A DNA stretch of 9,884 bases. Source: Clostridium sp. UBA5530. GTDB taxonomy: Bacteria > Bacillota > Clostridia > Clostridiales > Clostridiaceae. The notes below the pieces were generated by a model. That model ran no database searches, had not been told where the DNA came from, and worked only from the letters and a program-made list of their open reading frames with translations. The stretch lies in NCBI GenBank assembly GCA_002423705.1, contig DINW01000072.1, forward strand, positions 1-9,884, read 5' to 3'. The position numbers and the translations under genes are program-made. Of the stretch, positions 1 to 6,494 are shown one piece after another. How positions within the stretch are numbered: the stretch's first letter is position 1; each line of letters starts with the position of its first letter.

Positions 1-290
1 TTGTAAGGTCCTATAGCTCCATTAAATTGAACTCTAAATCCACGATTAACTTGAAGATCTCCATTGTCATCAACCCATGGAACTCTAAACATTATTTGTC
101 TTTCTGGTTCACAGAATCTTTCTAAAAGATTTGCCTTGATGTATTCAGGATGTTTTTCTAAAACTGGAGCTAGTGTAGGTAGAACTTCTTCTACAGCTTG
201 AATGAATTCTGGCTCTCCTGAATTTCTTTTCTTAACGTTTTCAAGAACTTGTTCAATGTAATTTTTTGCACTTAATGTTTCCATTGACAT
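1..290 (-). CDS. gdhA: Glutamate dehydrogenase, N-terminal part (truncated by window edge)
   Basis: This is the first 96 full codons of a Glu/Leu/Phe/Val-type dehydrogenase, which interconverts L-glutamate with 2-oxoglutarate and ammonium in the cytoplasm. Seen: a helical N-terminal segment containing EPEFIQAVEEVLPTL, then LLERFCEPERQIMFRVPWVDDNG, then the hallmark VNRGFRVQFNGAIGPYK just before the edge. The last motif leads into the substrate-binding domain of hexameric bacterial GDHs. The VNR-containing version resembles the NADP-type enzymes, but coenzyme choice cannot be read from this part. The start is ATG at 288-290, with AGGGGG (298-303) 7 nt upstream; a second ATG two codons later is possible. 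A 7-bp hairpin (306-325) lies just upstream of the ribosome binding site. I found no convincing sigma-A promoter, only a weak TATAGT at about 362-367. It is separated from the regulator gene by that gene's terminator. Confidence 0.93.
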   Translation of the reverse strand, partial: MSMETLSAKNYIEQVLENVKKRNSGEPEFIQAVEEVLPTLAPVLEKHPEYIKANLLERFCEPERQIMFRVPWVDDNGDLQVNRGFRVQFNGAIGPY

Positions 291-457
291 TTTTATACCC
301 CCTAAAATGAATTTGATTATTCATTTTTTTATTTTTGTGAATATCAAACTTCTTAGTTTACACTATATATATTCTATAAAATTTGCACATTTCCTTCCTA
401 AAAACCATATAAAAATCATTTTTATGAATGTTACTCTTTTTATAAATAAATATAAAA

Positions 458-493
458 AAATAAGCAATCAAATTTGAAAATGATTGCTTATTT
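458..493 (-). terminator. Rho-independent terminator after the RpiR-type regulator gene
   Basis: A perfect 13-bp inverted repeat (AAATAAGCAATCA at 458-470 and TGATTGCTTATTT at 481-493) has a 10-nt loop. On the minus strand it is followed by a U-rich tail (T-run continuing from 460 down to 454). It lies 11 nt past the stop codon of the regulator and ends its transcript before gdhA. The stem is AT-rich, so efficiency may be moderate. Confidence 0.8.
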
Positions 494-504
494 GATATTA
501 AAAC

Positions 505-1383
505 TTATTTTTCTATTTTATTTTTATAGGAATAAACCTGATACTCTTGCCAAATAGATTCTAAATTATTATAGGTATTAGAAATTTTATCTTTTTCTCT
601 TAAACCTACAGCTATGATTAAAGCATTAATAACACTTAAAGGTGCTACTAATGAATCTACGAAAGAAGCCATATTACTTTGAGCAATTAGTGAATAATCA
701 GCCTTGGCAGCTAATGGGGATAATAAACTATCAGTAATAGCAACCACCTTTGCACTTCTACTTTGAGCAAATGAAAGAGCTTCTATAGTTCTAGTTGCGT
801 ATCTAGGAAAACCTATCCCTATAACTAAATCACCTTCTGTCACACTAAACATCTGTTCGAATATATCACTTATTCCATAGTTTACAACCTTTACATTGTC
901 TAAGATTACATTTAAATAGAATCCTAAAAAATCAGATAAAGCTGTAGAACTTCTAAGACCTATTATGTATATCCTTTTAGCTTGAAATATAAGTTCAACC
1001 ACATCTTCGAAAGTTTTGTGATTTATCTTTTCTAAAGTAGCTCTGATATTCTCCATATCAGCCTTTAAAACACCTTTTAATGCATTTTCTTCACTTATAA
1101 AATCATTAGATAATTCAATTCTTTGAACAGTAGTTAATTTATTTTTTATAAGTTCCTGAAGAGCTTTTTGTAATTTAGGATAACCAGAGAATCCTAGTTC
1201 ATTTGCAAATCTTACAACTGTAGATTCACTAACTCCAACACTGGTACCTAATTTAGCTGCAGTCATAAATGCGGCTTTATCATAATGTTTTAAAATATAT
1301 TCAGCAATAAGCTTTTGCCCCTTACTTAATCGTGGAAATTTTGTCTGTATTGTTTTCATTAAATCTTGATTATTATTTTCCAA
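505..1383 (-). CDS. RpiR/MurR family transcriptional regulator (HTH plus SIS)
   Basis: Cytoplasmic DNA-binding regulator of 292 residues, the usual family length. Seen: an N-terminal helix-turn-helix domain (about residues 10-85) with the typical recognition segment SESTVVRFANELGFSGYPK (52-70). After a linker comes a SIS sugar-phosphate-binding domain (about 135-262) containing YIIGLRSSTALSDFL, GIGFPRYATRTIEA and VVAITDSLLSPLA. Family members usually sense a phosphorylated sugar or amino sugar. No sugar gene is adjacent here, so the ligand and targets are unknown. The start is taken as TTG (1381-1383) because AAAAGGGG (1393-1400) lies 9 nt upstream; the first ATG is residue 9 and lacks such a site. 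A sigma-A-like promoter with two overlapping palindromes upstream suggests autoregulation. It forms its own transcription unit, ending at the hairpin at 458-493. Confidence 0.92.
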   Translation of the reverse strand: MENNNQDLMKTIQTKFPRLSKGQKLIAEYILKHYDKAAFMTAAKLGTSVGVSESTVVRFANELGFSGYPKLQKALQELIKNKLTTVQRIELSNDFISEENALKGVLKADMENIRATLEKINHKTFEDVVELIFQAKRIYIIGLRSSTALSDFLGFYLNVILDNVKVVNYGISDIFEQMFSVTEGDLVIGIGFPRYATRTIEALSFAQSRSAKVVAITDSLLSPLAAKADYSLIAQSNMASFVDSLVAPLSVINALIIAVGLREKDKISNTYNNLESIWQEYQVYSYKNKIEK

Positions 1384-1427
1384 TGCACTCTACCCCTTTT
1401 CGACCAAACTATTAGTATTTATTTGGA

Positions 1428-1472
1428 AATGAAATATTTACTTCATTTTATCATCTCATGAAAATATATTCA
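1428..1472 (-). promoter_or_regulatory. Pair of candidate RpiR-type operators over the promoter
   Basis: Two imperfect palindromes of the same TGAA...TTCA type are present. The first is AATGAA-N8-TTCATT at 1428-1447, in which 16 of 20 positions are symmetric. The second is TGAAAATATATTCA at 1459-1472, in which 12 of 14 are symmetric. The first covers the -10 and predicted start point; the second covers the -35 and spacer. TGAA/TTCA half-sites are common for RpiR-family regulators in Firmicutes. Autorepression is inferred from position only. Confidence 0.45.
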
Positions 1473-1473
1473 A
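1445..1473 (-). promoter_or_regulatory. Sigma-A-type promoter of the RpiR-type regulator gene
   Basis: On the minus strand, TTGAAT (1468-1473) is followed after 17 nt by TAAAAT (1445-1450), which is preceded by TGA and so reads as an extended -10 (TGnTAnAAT-like). The predicted transcript start is near 1438, leaving a leader of about 55 nt before the TTG start codon. The match is good in hexamers and spacing but has not been tested. Confidence 0.6.
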
Positions 1474-1648
1474 GATACACTTCATTTATAAAACAATTAT
1501 CTGTTATGGTTTCTTTAAAATTAACAAAATACATTGATTTTACTAGGTTTTTGTATAGCATTATGTATTTATCATTTTTAAAAGAGAATTTTTAAGAAAA
1601 TTATCCTTCAAAATATAGGTTATTTATAAATTCGTAAATAATAATTAT

Positions 1649-2197
1649 TTAAATGTTCTTTTCTATAATAATAAGTTTAGGTGCTAAAGGTGATCTATTT
1701 AAAAAGTAATGCTCAATTACTCCGTAATGATGATTATCTAAAGAAAGAGAGAAATTTTTAACCATTTCATATTCTATCTTTCCGGTTTCATGGCCTACAT
1801 AAGAAGAAATGGCTAAAATCCCACCTTTTTTTAATAATTTTAAGGTACTGTTTATTGCATTTATGGTGCTATCACCCGTAGTAGTAATTTTTTTATCTCC
1901 ACCTGGTAAAAATCCTAAGTTAAAAATTCCAGCATCTAAAGACTCTATTATATACTTATCTATGTTTTCATGAGAGTCATTTATTAAAGTTATATTATCA
2001 TTGGTAAAATTAGAATTAAAATTATCTATACATTGCTTCTGTATATCAAAAGCATATACTTTTTTAAAAATATGACTTAAAAACTCTGTATCTTTACCAT
2101 TACCTAATGTTCCATCTAAAGCAGTATTAAAATTAAGGCAATAATTTTTTATTATATCATGAGCTAAATCACTTATATTTCCTACATATCTAAACAT
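1649..2197 (-). CDS. mnmM: MnmM/YtqB-like class I SAM-dependent methyltransferase (putative tRNA wobble-uridine methyltransferase)
   Basis: A cytoplasmic methyltransferase of 182 residues, close to the length of the YtqB family (long annotated as putative rRNA methylase). Bacillus and Staphylococcus members of that family have been shown to methylate 5-aminomethyl-2-thiouridine at tRNA position 34 (MnmM). Seen: SAM motif I in DGTLGNGKDTEFL (28-40), an acidic end of beta-2 at AFD (49-51), the family signature FNLGFLPGGDK (92-102), a beta-4 region GGILAISSYVGHETG (125-139), and a basic, hydrophobic C-terminus. The start ATG at 2195-2197 has GGAG (2204-2207) 6 nt upstream; this site overlaps the TAG stop of the upstream rluB, so the two are probably translationally coupled. 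No clear terminator follows. Assignment to the family is firm; the exact RNA substrate is inferred from homology. Confidence 0.85.
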   Translation of the reverse strand: MFRYVGNISDLAHDIIKNYCLNFNTALDGTLGNGKDTEFLSHIFKKVYAFDIQKQCIDNFNSNFTNDNITLINDSHENIDKYIIESLDAGIFNLGFLPGGDKKITTTGDSTINAINSTLKLLKKGGILAISSYVGHETGKIEYEMVKNFSLSLDNHHYGVIEHYFLNRSPLAPKLIIIEKNI

Positions 2198-2206
2198 AAT
2201 GAACTC

Positions 2207-2920
2207 CTATTCTAATAGTTTAATATATTCTATTTCTTCTTTATTCAAATATCTCCATTGGCCCTTTTCAAGTTTCCCTAAATTCAAATTCCCTATAGAA
2301 ACTCGCTTTAAGGAAATGATATCATGGCTTAATGCAGAGCACATCCTTCTAATCTGGCGGTTCTTACCCTCATGAATTGTAATCTTAACCTTAGAGTAAG
2401 ATTTTTCCTCAGCCAATATTTCAATACTAGAAGACGCTGTAATATATCCCCCTATATCTATACCTTTTTCAAAGGATTCTATTTCCTTTGAAGTAAATAT
2501 GCCTTCTACTTTTGCAATATAAACCTTGTCTATTATTTTTTTGGGATGTATTAGATTATTATATATAGAACCATCATTAGTAAGAAGTAACAAACCTGAA
2601 CTGTCGTAATCTAATCTACCTATAGGATAAATTCGCTCTTCTACATTAATTAAATCCATGATGGTTTTTCTTGATTTTTCATCTTTAACAGTGGTTACAT
2701 ATCCTTCAGGTTTATTTAGCATAATATAAACCTTATTTTTTTCTTTTTCTATGATTTTTCCGTCTACTACAATAATATCTGAATCTATATCAACCTTGGT
2801 ACCCAATTGAGTTACTATTTGACTATTTACACTTACCCTATGGCTTAAAATCAGTTCCTCGCATTTTCTTCTGGAAGCCACTCCGCATTGAGCCATTACT
2901 TTTTGTAATCGGTCTTTCAT
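2207..2920 (-). CDS. rluB: 23S rRNA pseudouridine synthase, RluB/RsuA family
   Basis: Converts a uridine in rRNA to pseudouridine; RluB-type enzymes act in 23S rRNA near the peptidyl-transferase region. Length is 237 residues, typical. Seen: an N-terminal S4 RNA-binding domain (about 1-55, with LQKVMAQCGVASRRKCEELI), then MLNKPEGYVTT (67-77), the catalytic loop YPIGRLDYDSSGLLLLTNDG (98-117) with the catalytic Asp at 104, and the C-terminal signature IHEGKNRQIRRMC (182-194). The last motif leads to LKRVSIGNLNLGKLEKGQWR. RsuA and RluE are relatives; RluB is favoured because that is the usual form in Firmicutes, but site specificity is not readable. The start ATG at 2918-2920 has GGAGTGAT about 10 nt upstream. 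It is the first gene of an operon with mnmM, and a good sigma-A promoter precedes it. Confidence 0.93.
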   Translation of the reverse strand: MKDRLQKVMAQCGVASRRKCEELILSHRVSVNSQIVTQLGTKVDIDSDIIVVDGKIIEKEKNKVYIMLNKPEGYVTTVKDEKSRKTIMDLINVEERIYPIGRLDYDSSGLLLLTNDGSIYNNLIHPKKIIDKVYIAKVEGIFTSKEIESFEKGIDIGGYITASSSIEILAEEKSYSKVKITIHEGKNRQIRRMCSALSHDIISLKRVSIGNLNLGKLEKGQWRYLNKEEIEYIKLLE

Positions 2921-2949
2921 CTATAAATCACTCCATGTTTTTTAATAAG

Positions 2950-2978
2950 ATTATATGTTTTTTTTAGATAAAAATCAA
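2950..2978 (-). promoter_or_regulatory. Sigma-A promoter of the rluB-mnmM operon
   Basis: On the minus strand, TTGATT (2973-2978), a 17-nt A-rich spacer and a perfect TATAAT (2950-2955) precede rluB. The predicted start is near 2943, giving a leader of about 23 nt that carries GGAGTGAT. This is the best housekeeping promoter match in the window. Confidence 0.75.
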
Positions 2979-3080
2979 ATTACAACTTTACATTTTTAAA
3001 TTTACTTTACATAATATATATTCCGTAAATATATGCTAAATTATTTCTAATATTACTTAATATGGTTTATGCATGCATAT

Positions 3081-3105
3081 AAAAAAGTAGGGGTATACCC
3101 CTACT
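3081..3105 (-). terminator. Rho-independent terminator after the small Cys/Gly-rich gene
   Basis: A perfect 20-bp palindrome (3086-3105; arms AGTAGGGG and CCCCTACT around TATA) is followed on the minus strand by six U residues (3085-3081). It starts 11 nt past the stop codon of the 65-residue gene. The GC-rich arms make it the strongest terminator in the window, and it insulates the rluB operon. Confidence 0.88.
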
Positions 3106-3116
3106 CAAGATTTTAA

Positions 3117-3314
3117 TTAAAACCAACATCCTCCACCAAGACCACCAAATAAAAGTAATATTATTATCCGTAAAAATCCATCATTTCCAAAACCAGATTG
3201 AAAACCGTTGTTTCCAAATCCAGCTCCGTAATTTTGACAACAGCAATTATTAGGATATGGAGTTCCACAGCTAGGCGTTGTAACAAATACATTACAGCAT
3301 TTATCTTTACTCAT
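3117..3314 (-). CDS. Small Cys/Gly-rich protein with C-terminal hydrophobic stretch, possible spore-associated protein
   Basis: A 65-residue protein I cannot assign to a named family. Seen: seven cysteines (6, 7, 16, 24-26 and 63), including a CCC triplet; a duplicated GFGN[ND]GF unit (32-38 and 41-47); a hydrophobic run LRIIILLLF (48-56); then a glycine-rich end GGLGGGCWF. Short proteins with a Gly/Asn-rich part next to an Ile/Leu run resemble YjcZ-like and coat-type sporulation proteins, but that is an inference from composition. The gene looks real: it has a strong AAGGAGGG site 6-7 nt before ATG (3312-3314), its own terminator, and an isolated transcription unit. A TATAAT (3349-3354) lies upstream, but no matching -35 is seen, so a non-housekeeping sigma factor is possible. 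Confidence 0.75.
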   Translation of the reverse strand: MSKDKCCNVFVTTPSCGTPYPNNCCCQNYGAGFGNNGFQSGFGNDGFLRIIILLLFGGLGGGCWF

Positions 3315-3391
3315 AAGATCCCTCCTTCTTAGCTTAAGTATATATATTATTATATTTATGAATATGTCCTTTTGTGACTTATAAAAAAAAT

Positions 3392-3416
3392 AAAAAAGGC
3401 TTAAGTAGCCTTTTTT
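3392..3416 (-). terminator. Rho-independent terminator after the aminopeptidase P gene
   Basis: A 10-bp inverted repeat (AAAAAAGGCT at 3392-3401 and AGCCTTTTTT at 3407-3416) has a 5-nt loop. It lies immediately after the TAG stop and is followed on the minus strand by a long U-rich stretch (3391 down to about 3383). The A/U flanks would let it work in both directions. Confidence 0.85.
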
Positions 3417-3417
3417 A

Positions 3418-5190
3418 CTAAATTGCTCTTGTATAATTTTTTAGCCAATGTTTTTCCTCATTATTTAATATTCCCTCTAACTTGTTATAAACCATTTGAT
3501 GATAATCATTTAACCATTGCTTTTCTTCTGCGGTTAACATATTTTCTTCTATAGCATCCAGATCTATAGGACAATACGAAATAACTTTAAAATTCATAAA
3601 TCTACCGTGTTCTGTAGTATTATGTTCTTGCACAAGCAATGTGTTTTCCGTTCTTATTCCATATTCACCTTCCTTATAAATGCCTGGTTCGTTGGTTATG
3701 ATCATTCCTTCTTCTAGCTTCACAGTATTAGGAAGTGGACTTATACTCTGTGGACCCTCATGAACATTTAATAAAAATCCAACTCCATGGCCTGTACCAC
3801 ACTTATAGTCTATTCCATGTTCCCATAAAGGTCTACGTGCTAATACATCCAAATTGCTTCCAGATGTACCATATATGAAAATTGCTTTGCTTAAAGCAAT
3901 ATGCCCTTTTAATACAAGAGTAAAATCCTTTTTCTCCTCTGGAGTTACATGCCCCAAAGCTATAGTCCTTGTTATATCAGTAGTCCCATCCAAATATTGT
4001 CCACCTGAATCAATTAGGTATAAGCTCTCTGGTTGAAGACTACTTTTGTTGTCTTCAGTGGCAGAATAATGCATCATTGCTGCATTGGCTTTATACCCAC
4101 TTATACTTTGAAAGCTTGGTTCTATAAACAAATCTTGCTCTTTTCTAAAGGACTCTAACTTGTCTGCTACAGATACCTCGTCCATTGGAATATGTCCTAC
4201 ATTGTCTTTTAACCATTTTATAAATTTAACCATAGCTATTCCATCTTTTACTTGGCAGTTTTCAAGATTTTTTATTTCCACCTTATTTTTTATGGCCTTC
4301 ATTTCAGTAGTTAAGTTTCGATGCTCTATTATTTTATTTTTCTTGTTTATTGCATTATAAATCCATACATTGGTTTTAGATGGATCTATTAAAATAGATT
4401 TATTTTTTATGTTACTCATATCAACTATGATGTCATCATAATTTTTAACAATAATGTTATCTCGTAAAAGCTCTTCTTCAACTTTGTTATCAATTTTATC
4501 CTTATCAATATATAATAAATTTTTTTCTCCATCAATAACAAAATAGCTAAGCACTACAGGATTATTTACAACATCTGCGCCTCTTATGTTTAGAAGCCAT
4601 GCAATATCGTCTAAAGAACTTATTATATAAGCATTTCCATCAAAAGATTTCATGCCATTTTTTACTCTTTCTATTTTCTGTGTTCTAGATTCTCCCGCAT
4701 ATTTTTCATCTAATATAAAAACTTTACCTTGGGGAAGAGAAGGTCTATCATTCCATATTAAGTCTACAAAGTCTTCTTCCGGAACAATATTTAGACCTTT
4801 GTCCTTAAAAGTATCCTTCATTTGATTTAAAAGGCTTACAGATATAACCTTTGAATTGAAAGATACTGTAGAGTTTTCTTTCAGAGTATCCCTTAACCAT
4901 TCTATATAAGTTTTTACTCCCTGAAGTCCTTGCTTATGTAAATTAATCTCTGTTCCATGTATTTGCTTTGCAGCTTGTATATGATATCTGCCATCGGTCC
5001 AAAGTTCAGCACTATCTTTTGTAATTACTACATTACCTGCAGAACCTGTAAAACCAGAAATCCATTGTCTTGATTTAAAATGCTCACCCACATATTCACT
5101 TTGATGATTATCACTACTTGGAATTATGTATGCATCAATGTTTTTATTCTGCATAATTTTCCTAAGTTCAGATATTCTGTCATTTATCAT
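3418..5190 (-). CDS. pepP: Xaa-Pro aminopeptidase (aminopeptidase P, long form, M24B)
   Basis: A cytoplasmic metallopeptidase that removes an N-terminal residue preceding proline. At 590 residues it is the long, three-domain form (similar in layout to eukaryotic XPNPEP1), not the roughly 440-residue E. coli type. Seen: a creatinase-like N-terminal domain (about 1-130) with DAYIIPSSDNHQSEYVGEH and ISGFTGSAGNVVI; a second creatinase-like domain (about 150-300); and a pita-bread catalytic domain (about 310-530). The five expected metal ligands are all present: D394 and D405 in IDSGGQYLDGTTDITRT, H468 in GTGHGVGF, E501 in TNEPGIY and E515 in GIRTENT. The enzyme should therefore be active with two metal ions, often Mn. 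The C-terminal 60 residues match the usual extra segment of this form. The start ATG (5188-5190) has GGGAGG 7 nt upstream. A weak promoter (TTGAAT 5260-5265, 18 nt, TAATAT 5236-5241) lies upstream. Confidence 0.95.
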   Translation of the reverse strand: MINDRISELRKIMQNKNIDAYIIPSSDNHQSEYVGEHFKSRQWISGFTGSAGNVVITKDSAELWTDGRYHIQAAKQIHGTEINLHKQGLQGVKTYIEWLRDTLKENSTVSFNSKVISVSLLNQMKDTFKDKGLNIVPEEDFVDLIWNDRPSLPQGKVFILDEKYAGESRTQKIERVKNGMKSFDGNAYIISSLDDIAWLLNIRGADVVNNPVVLSYFVIDGEKNLLYIDKDKIDNKVEEELLRDNIIVKNYDDIIVDMSNIKNKSILIDPSKTNVWIYNAINKKNKIIEHRNLTTEMKAIKNKVEIKNLENCQVKDGIAMVKFIKWLKDNVGHIPMDEVSVADKLESFRKEQDLFIEPSFQSISGYKANAAMMHYSATEDNKSSLQPESLYLIDSGGQYLDGTTDITRTIALGHVTPEEKKDFTLVLKGHIALSKAIFIYGTSGSNLDVLARRPLWEHGIDYKCGTGHGVGFLLNVHEGPQSISPLPNTVKLEEGMIITNEPGIYKEGEYGIRTENTLLVQEHNTTEHGRFMNFKVISYCPIDLDAIEENMLTAEEKQWLNDYHQMVYNKLEGILNNEEKHWLKNYTRAI

Positions 5191-5510
5191 GTATATACCT
5201 CCCAGTAATCAAAATTTTTTTAACTTTTCACTCTTATATTACTATATTATTTATAATGAATTCAAACTTTATATAAAATCCAGAATATTAAAAAAACAAC
5301 AAAATAACAATAACGTTACTCTTACAGGTTTTCAATAAATATAAATAAATTATACTATATTTTATTTATACAATTCAAATTATTTTGATAATGAGGAACA
5401 GTATCTTTTTACAAACACATAAAAATATTAATAGGCTTTTGTAACAAATTTCTTATTTAACAATATTTTATAAGTAGGTACTGTAAATATACTGAAAGGA
5501 AGGATATTCT
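5191..5510. other. 320-bp divergent intergenic region
   Basis: Separates pepP (leftward) from the redox pair (rightward). On the left it holds the pepP ribosome binding site and a weak leftward sigma-A-like element (5236-5265). On the right it holds the ribosome binding site GGAAGGA (5498-5504) of the PyrK-like gene. I see no convincing rightward promoter; the closest is TTGTAA (5439-5444) with TATTTT (5464-5469) at a long 19-nt spacing. A 7-bp inverted repeat, TTACAAA...TTTGTAA, flanks the stretch at about 5409-5444 and could be an operator. No supported gene or structured RNA was found in it. Confidence 0.5.
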
Positions 5511-6494
5511 ATGAAATATGAAATAGCGGACTGCATAGATGCCGGAACAGAATATTGTCCTTGTCATTTAGCTGAGGCTGGAGAATGTATAATATGTTCC
5601 CAGCTTCATGGTAAGGATTTTTGTGATTGCCTTAATTGGAAAGGTGTATGCATATACAAAGAGTATTATGATAATGGAAATAAGCCTAGAGATCAAAGAC
5701 TAACTTTTAATTGTAAAATTTTAAATAAAGAAGTAAGTGATGACAAAATGATACTGTTTACTATTTTAGTCCCTCATAAGTTAGCTAAAGATTTAACACA
5801 CCCAGGTAGTTATGTGTTTTTGAGAACTCCGTCAACTATGCAATTTTATGACACCCCCATATCAGTAATGGAAACAAATTTAGAAGAAAATACTATAAAG
5901 GTTGCTATAGAGATTAGAGGAATTAAAACAAAAACAATAGAAAATTTAAAAGAAGATAATATGATTTTACTAAGAGGACCTTTTTGGAATGGTATATTAG
6001 GATTAAAAAATATCTATTCTGTGAAAGATGGTGTAAGTCTTATAATTGCTAAAGGTATAGCTATGGCTCCTACTGTTCCGGTTTTAAAATATTTATATGG
6101 AAATGGTAATAAGCTAATTGTAATCTTAGATAAATCACCTTATACCTCTATATTTATAAAAAAATACTTAGAACTTTATGATTGTGAGATTATAGAGTGT
6201 TCTACAATATCTAAAGGTACCCTTTCTAGCGAATTTAAAGCTGCTCTTTCTAAAGTTTTACAAGATCATTCAATAAACTTAATTCATTGCGATGGTCCAG
6301 ATATTCTACACTTGAAAATGGTAGAACTTATTAAAGAACAGTATAAAATGTCTTGCTCTAATAATACTAAAATGTGTTGTGGTGAAGGAGTATGTGGGGC
6401 ATGTAGTACTAGATATGAAGGTAGAAGAGTAAAACGACTTTGTAAATTTCAGAGTGATCCGATAAATGTATTTGAAGGGAGAAGATTTATATGA
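5511..6494 (+). CDS. PyrK-like FAD/[2Fe-2S] electron-transfer protein with N-terminal Cys-rich domain
   Basis: A ferredoxin-reductase-fold electron carrier, most like the electron-transfer subunit of dihydroorotate dehydrogenase (PyrK) and related sulfide dehydrogenase subunits. Seen in order: an unusual N-terminal segment with eight cysteines (8, 16, 18, 26, 29, 38, 40 and 47, as CPC, CIIC, CDC and single Cys); a FAD-binding barrel (about 64-165) with YDTPISV (113-119) where PyrK has its flavin motif; a nucleotide-binding part (about 172-270) with AKGIAMAP (180-187); and a C-terminal [2Fe-2S] loop, C290-x4-C295-x2-C298-x12-C311. PyrK proteins are usually about 250-260 residues, so the first 60 or so are additional and could hold one or two more metal clusters. 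No pyrD lies nearby, so a role in pyrimidine synthesis is unlikely. The start has GGAAGGA 6 nt upstream. The stop overlaps the next ATG (ATGA), so the two proteins probably work together. The electron acceptor is unknown. Confidence 0.85.
   Translation: MKYEIADCIDAGTEYCPCHLAEAGECIICSQLHGKDFCDCLNWKGVCIYKEYYDNGNKPRDQRLTFNCKILNKEVSDDKMILFTILVPHKLAKDLTHPGSYVFLRTPSTMQFYDTPISVMETNLEENTIKVAIEIRGIKTKTIENLKEDNMILLRGPFWNGILGLKNIYSVKDGVSLIIAKGIAMAPTVPVLKYLYGNGNKLIVILDKSPYTSIFIKKYLELYDCEIIECSTISKGTLSSEFKAALSKVLQDHSINLIHCDGPDILHLKMVELIKEQYKMSCSNNTKMCCGEGVCGACSTRYEGRRVKRLCKFQSDPINVFEGRRFI

Noticed and set aside
365..385. CodY-like box upstream of gdhA
   Set aside because: An AATTTT-containing stretch matches only about 10 of 15 consensus positions, which is common by chance in AT-rich DNA.
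1620..1641. Possible terminator after mnmM
   Set aside because: Only a 7-bp AT stem (TTATTTA/TAAATAA) without a U-run; too weak to call.
5126..5338. Plus-strand reading frame of 70 codons across the pepP start
   Set aside because: No ribosome binding site; low-complexity hydrophobic and Asn-rich translation; mostly antisense to a certain gene and AT-rich spacer.
5439..5466. Rex-type operator upstream of the redox pair
   Set aside because: TTAACAA is present at the right part, but the matching TTGTTAA half-site at 4-nt spacing is absent.
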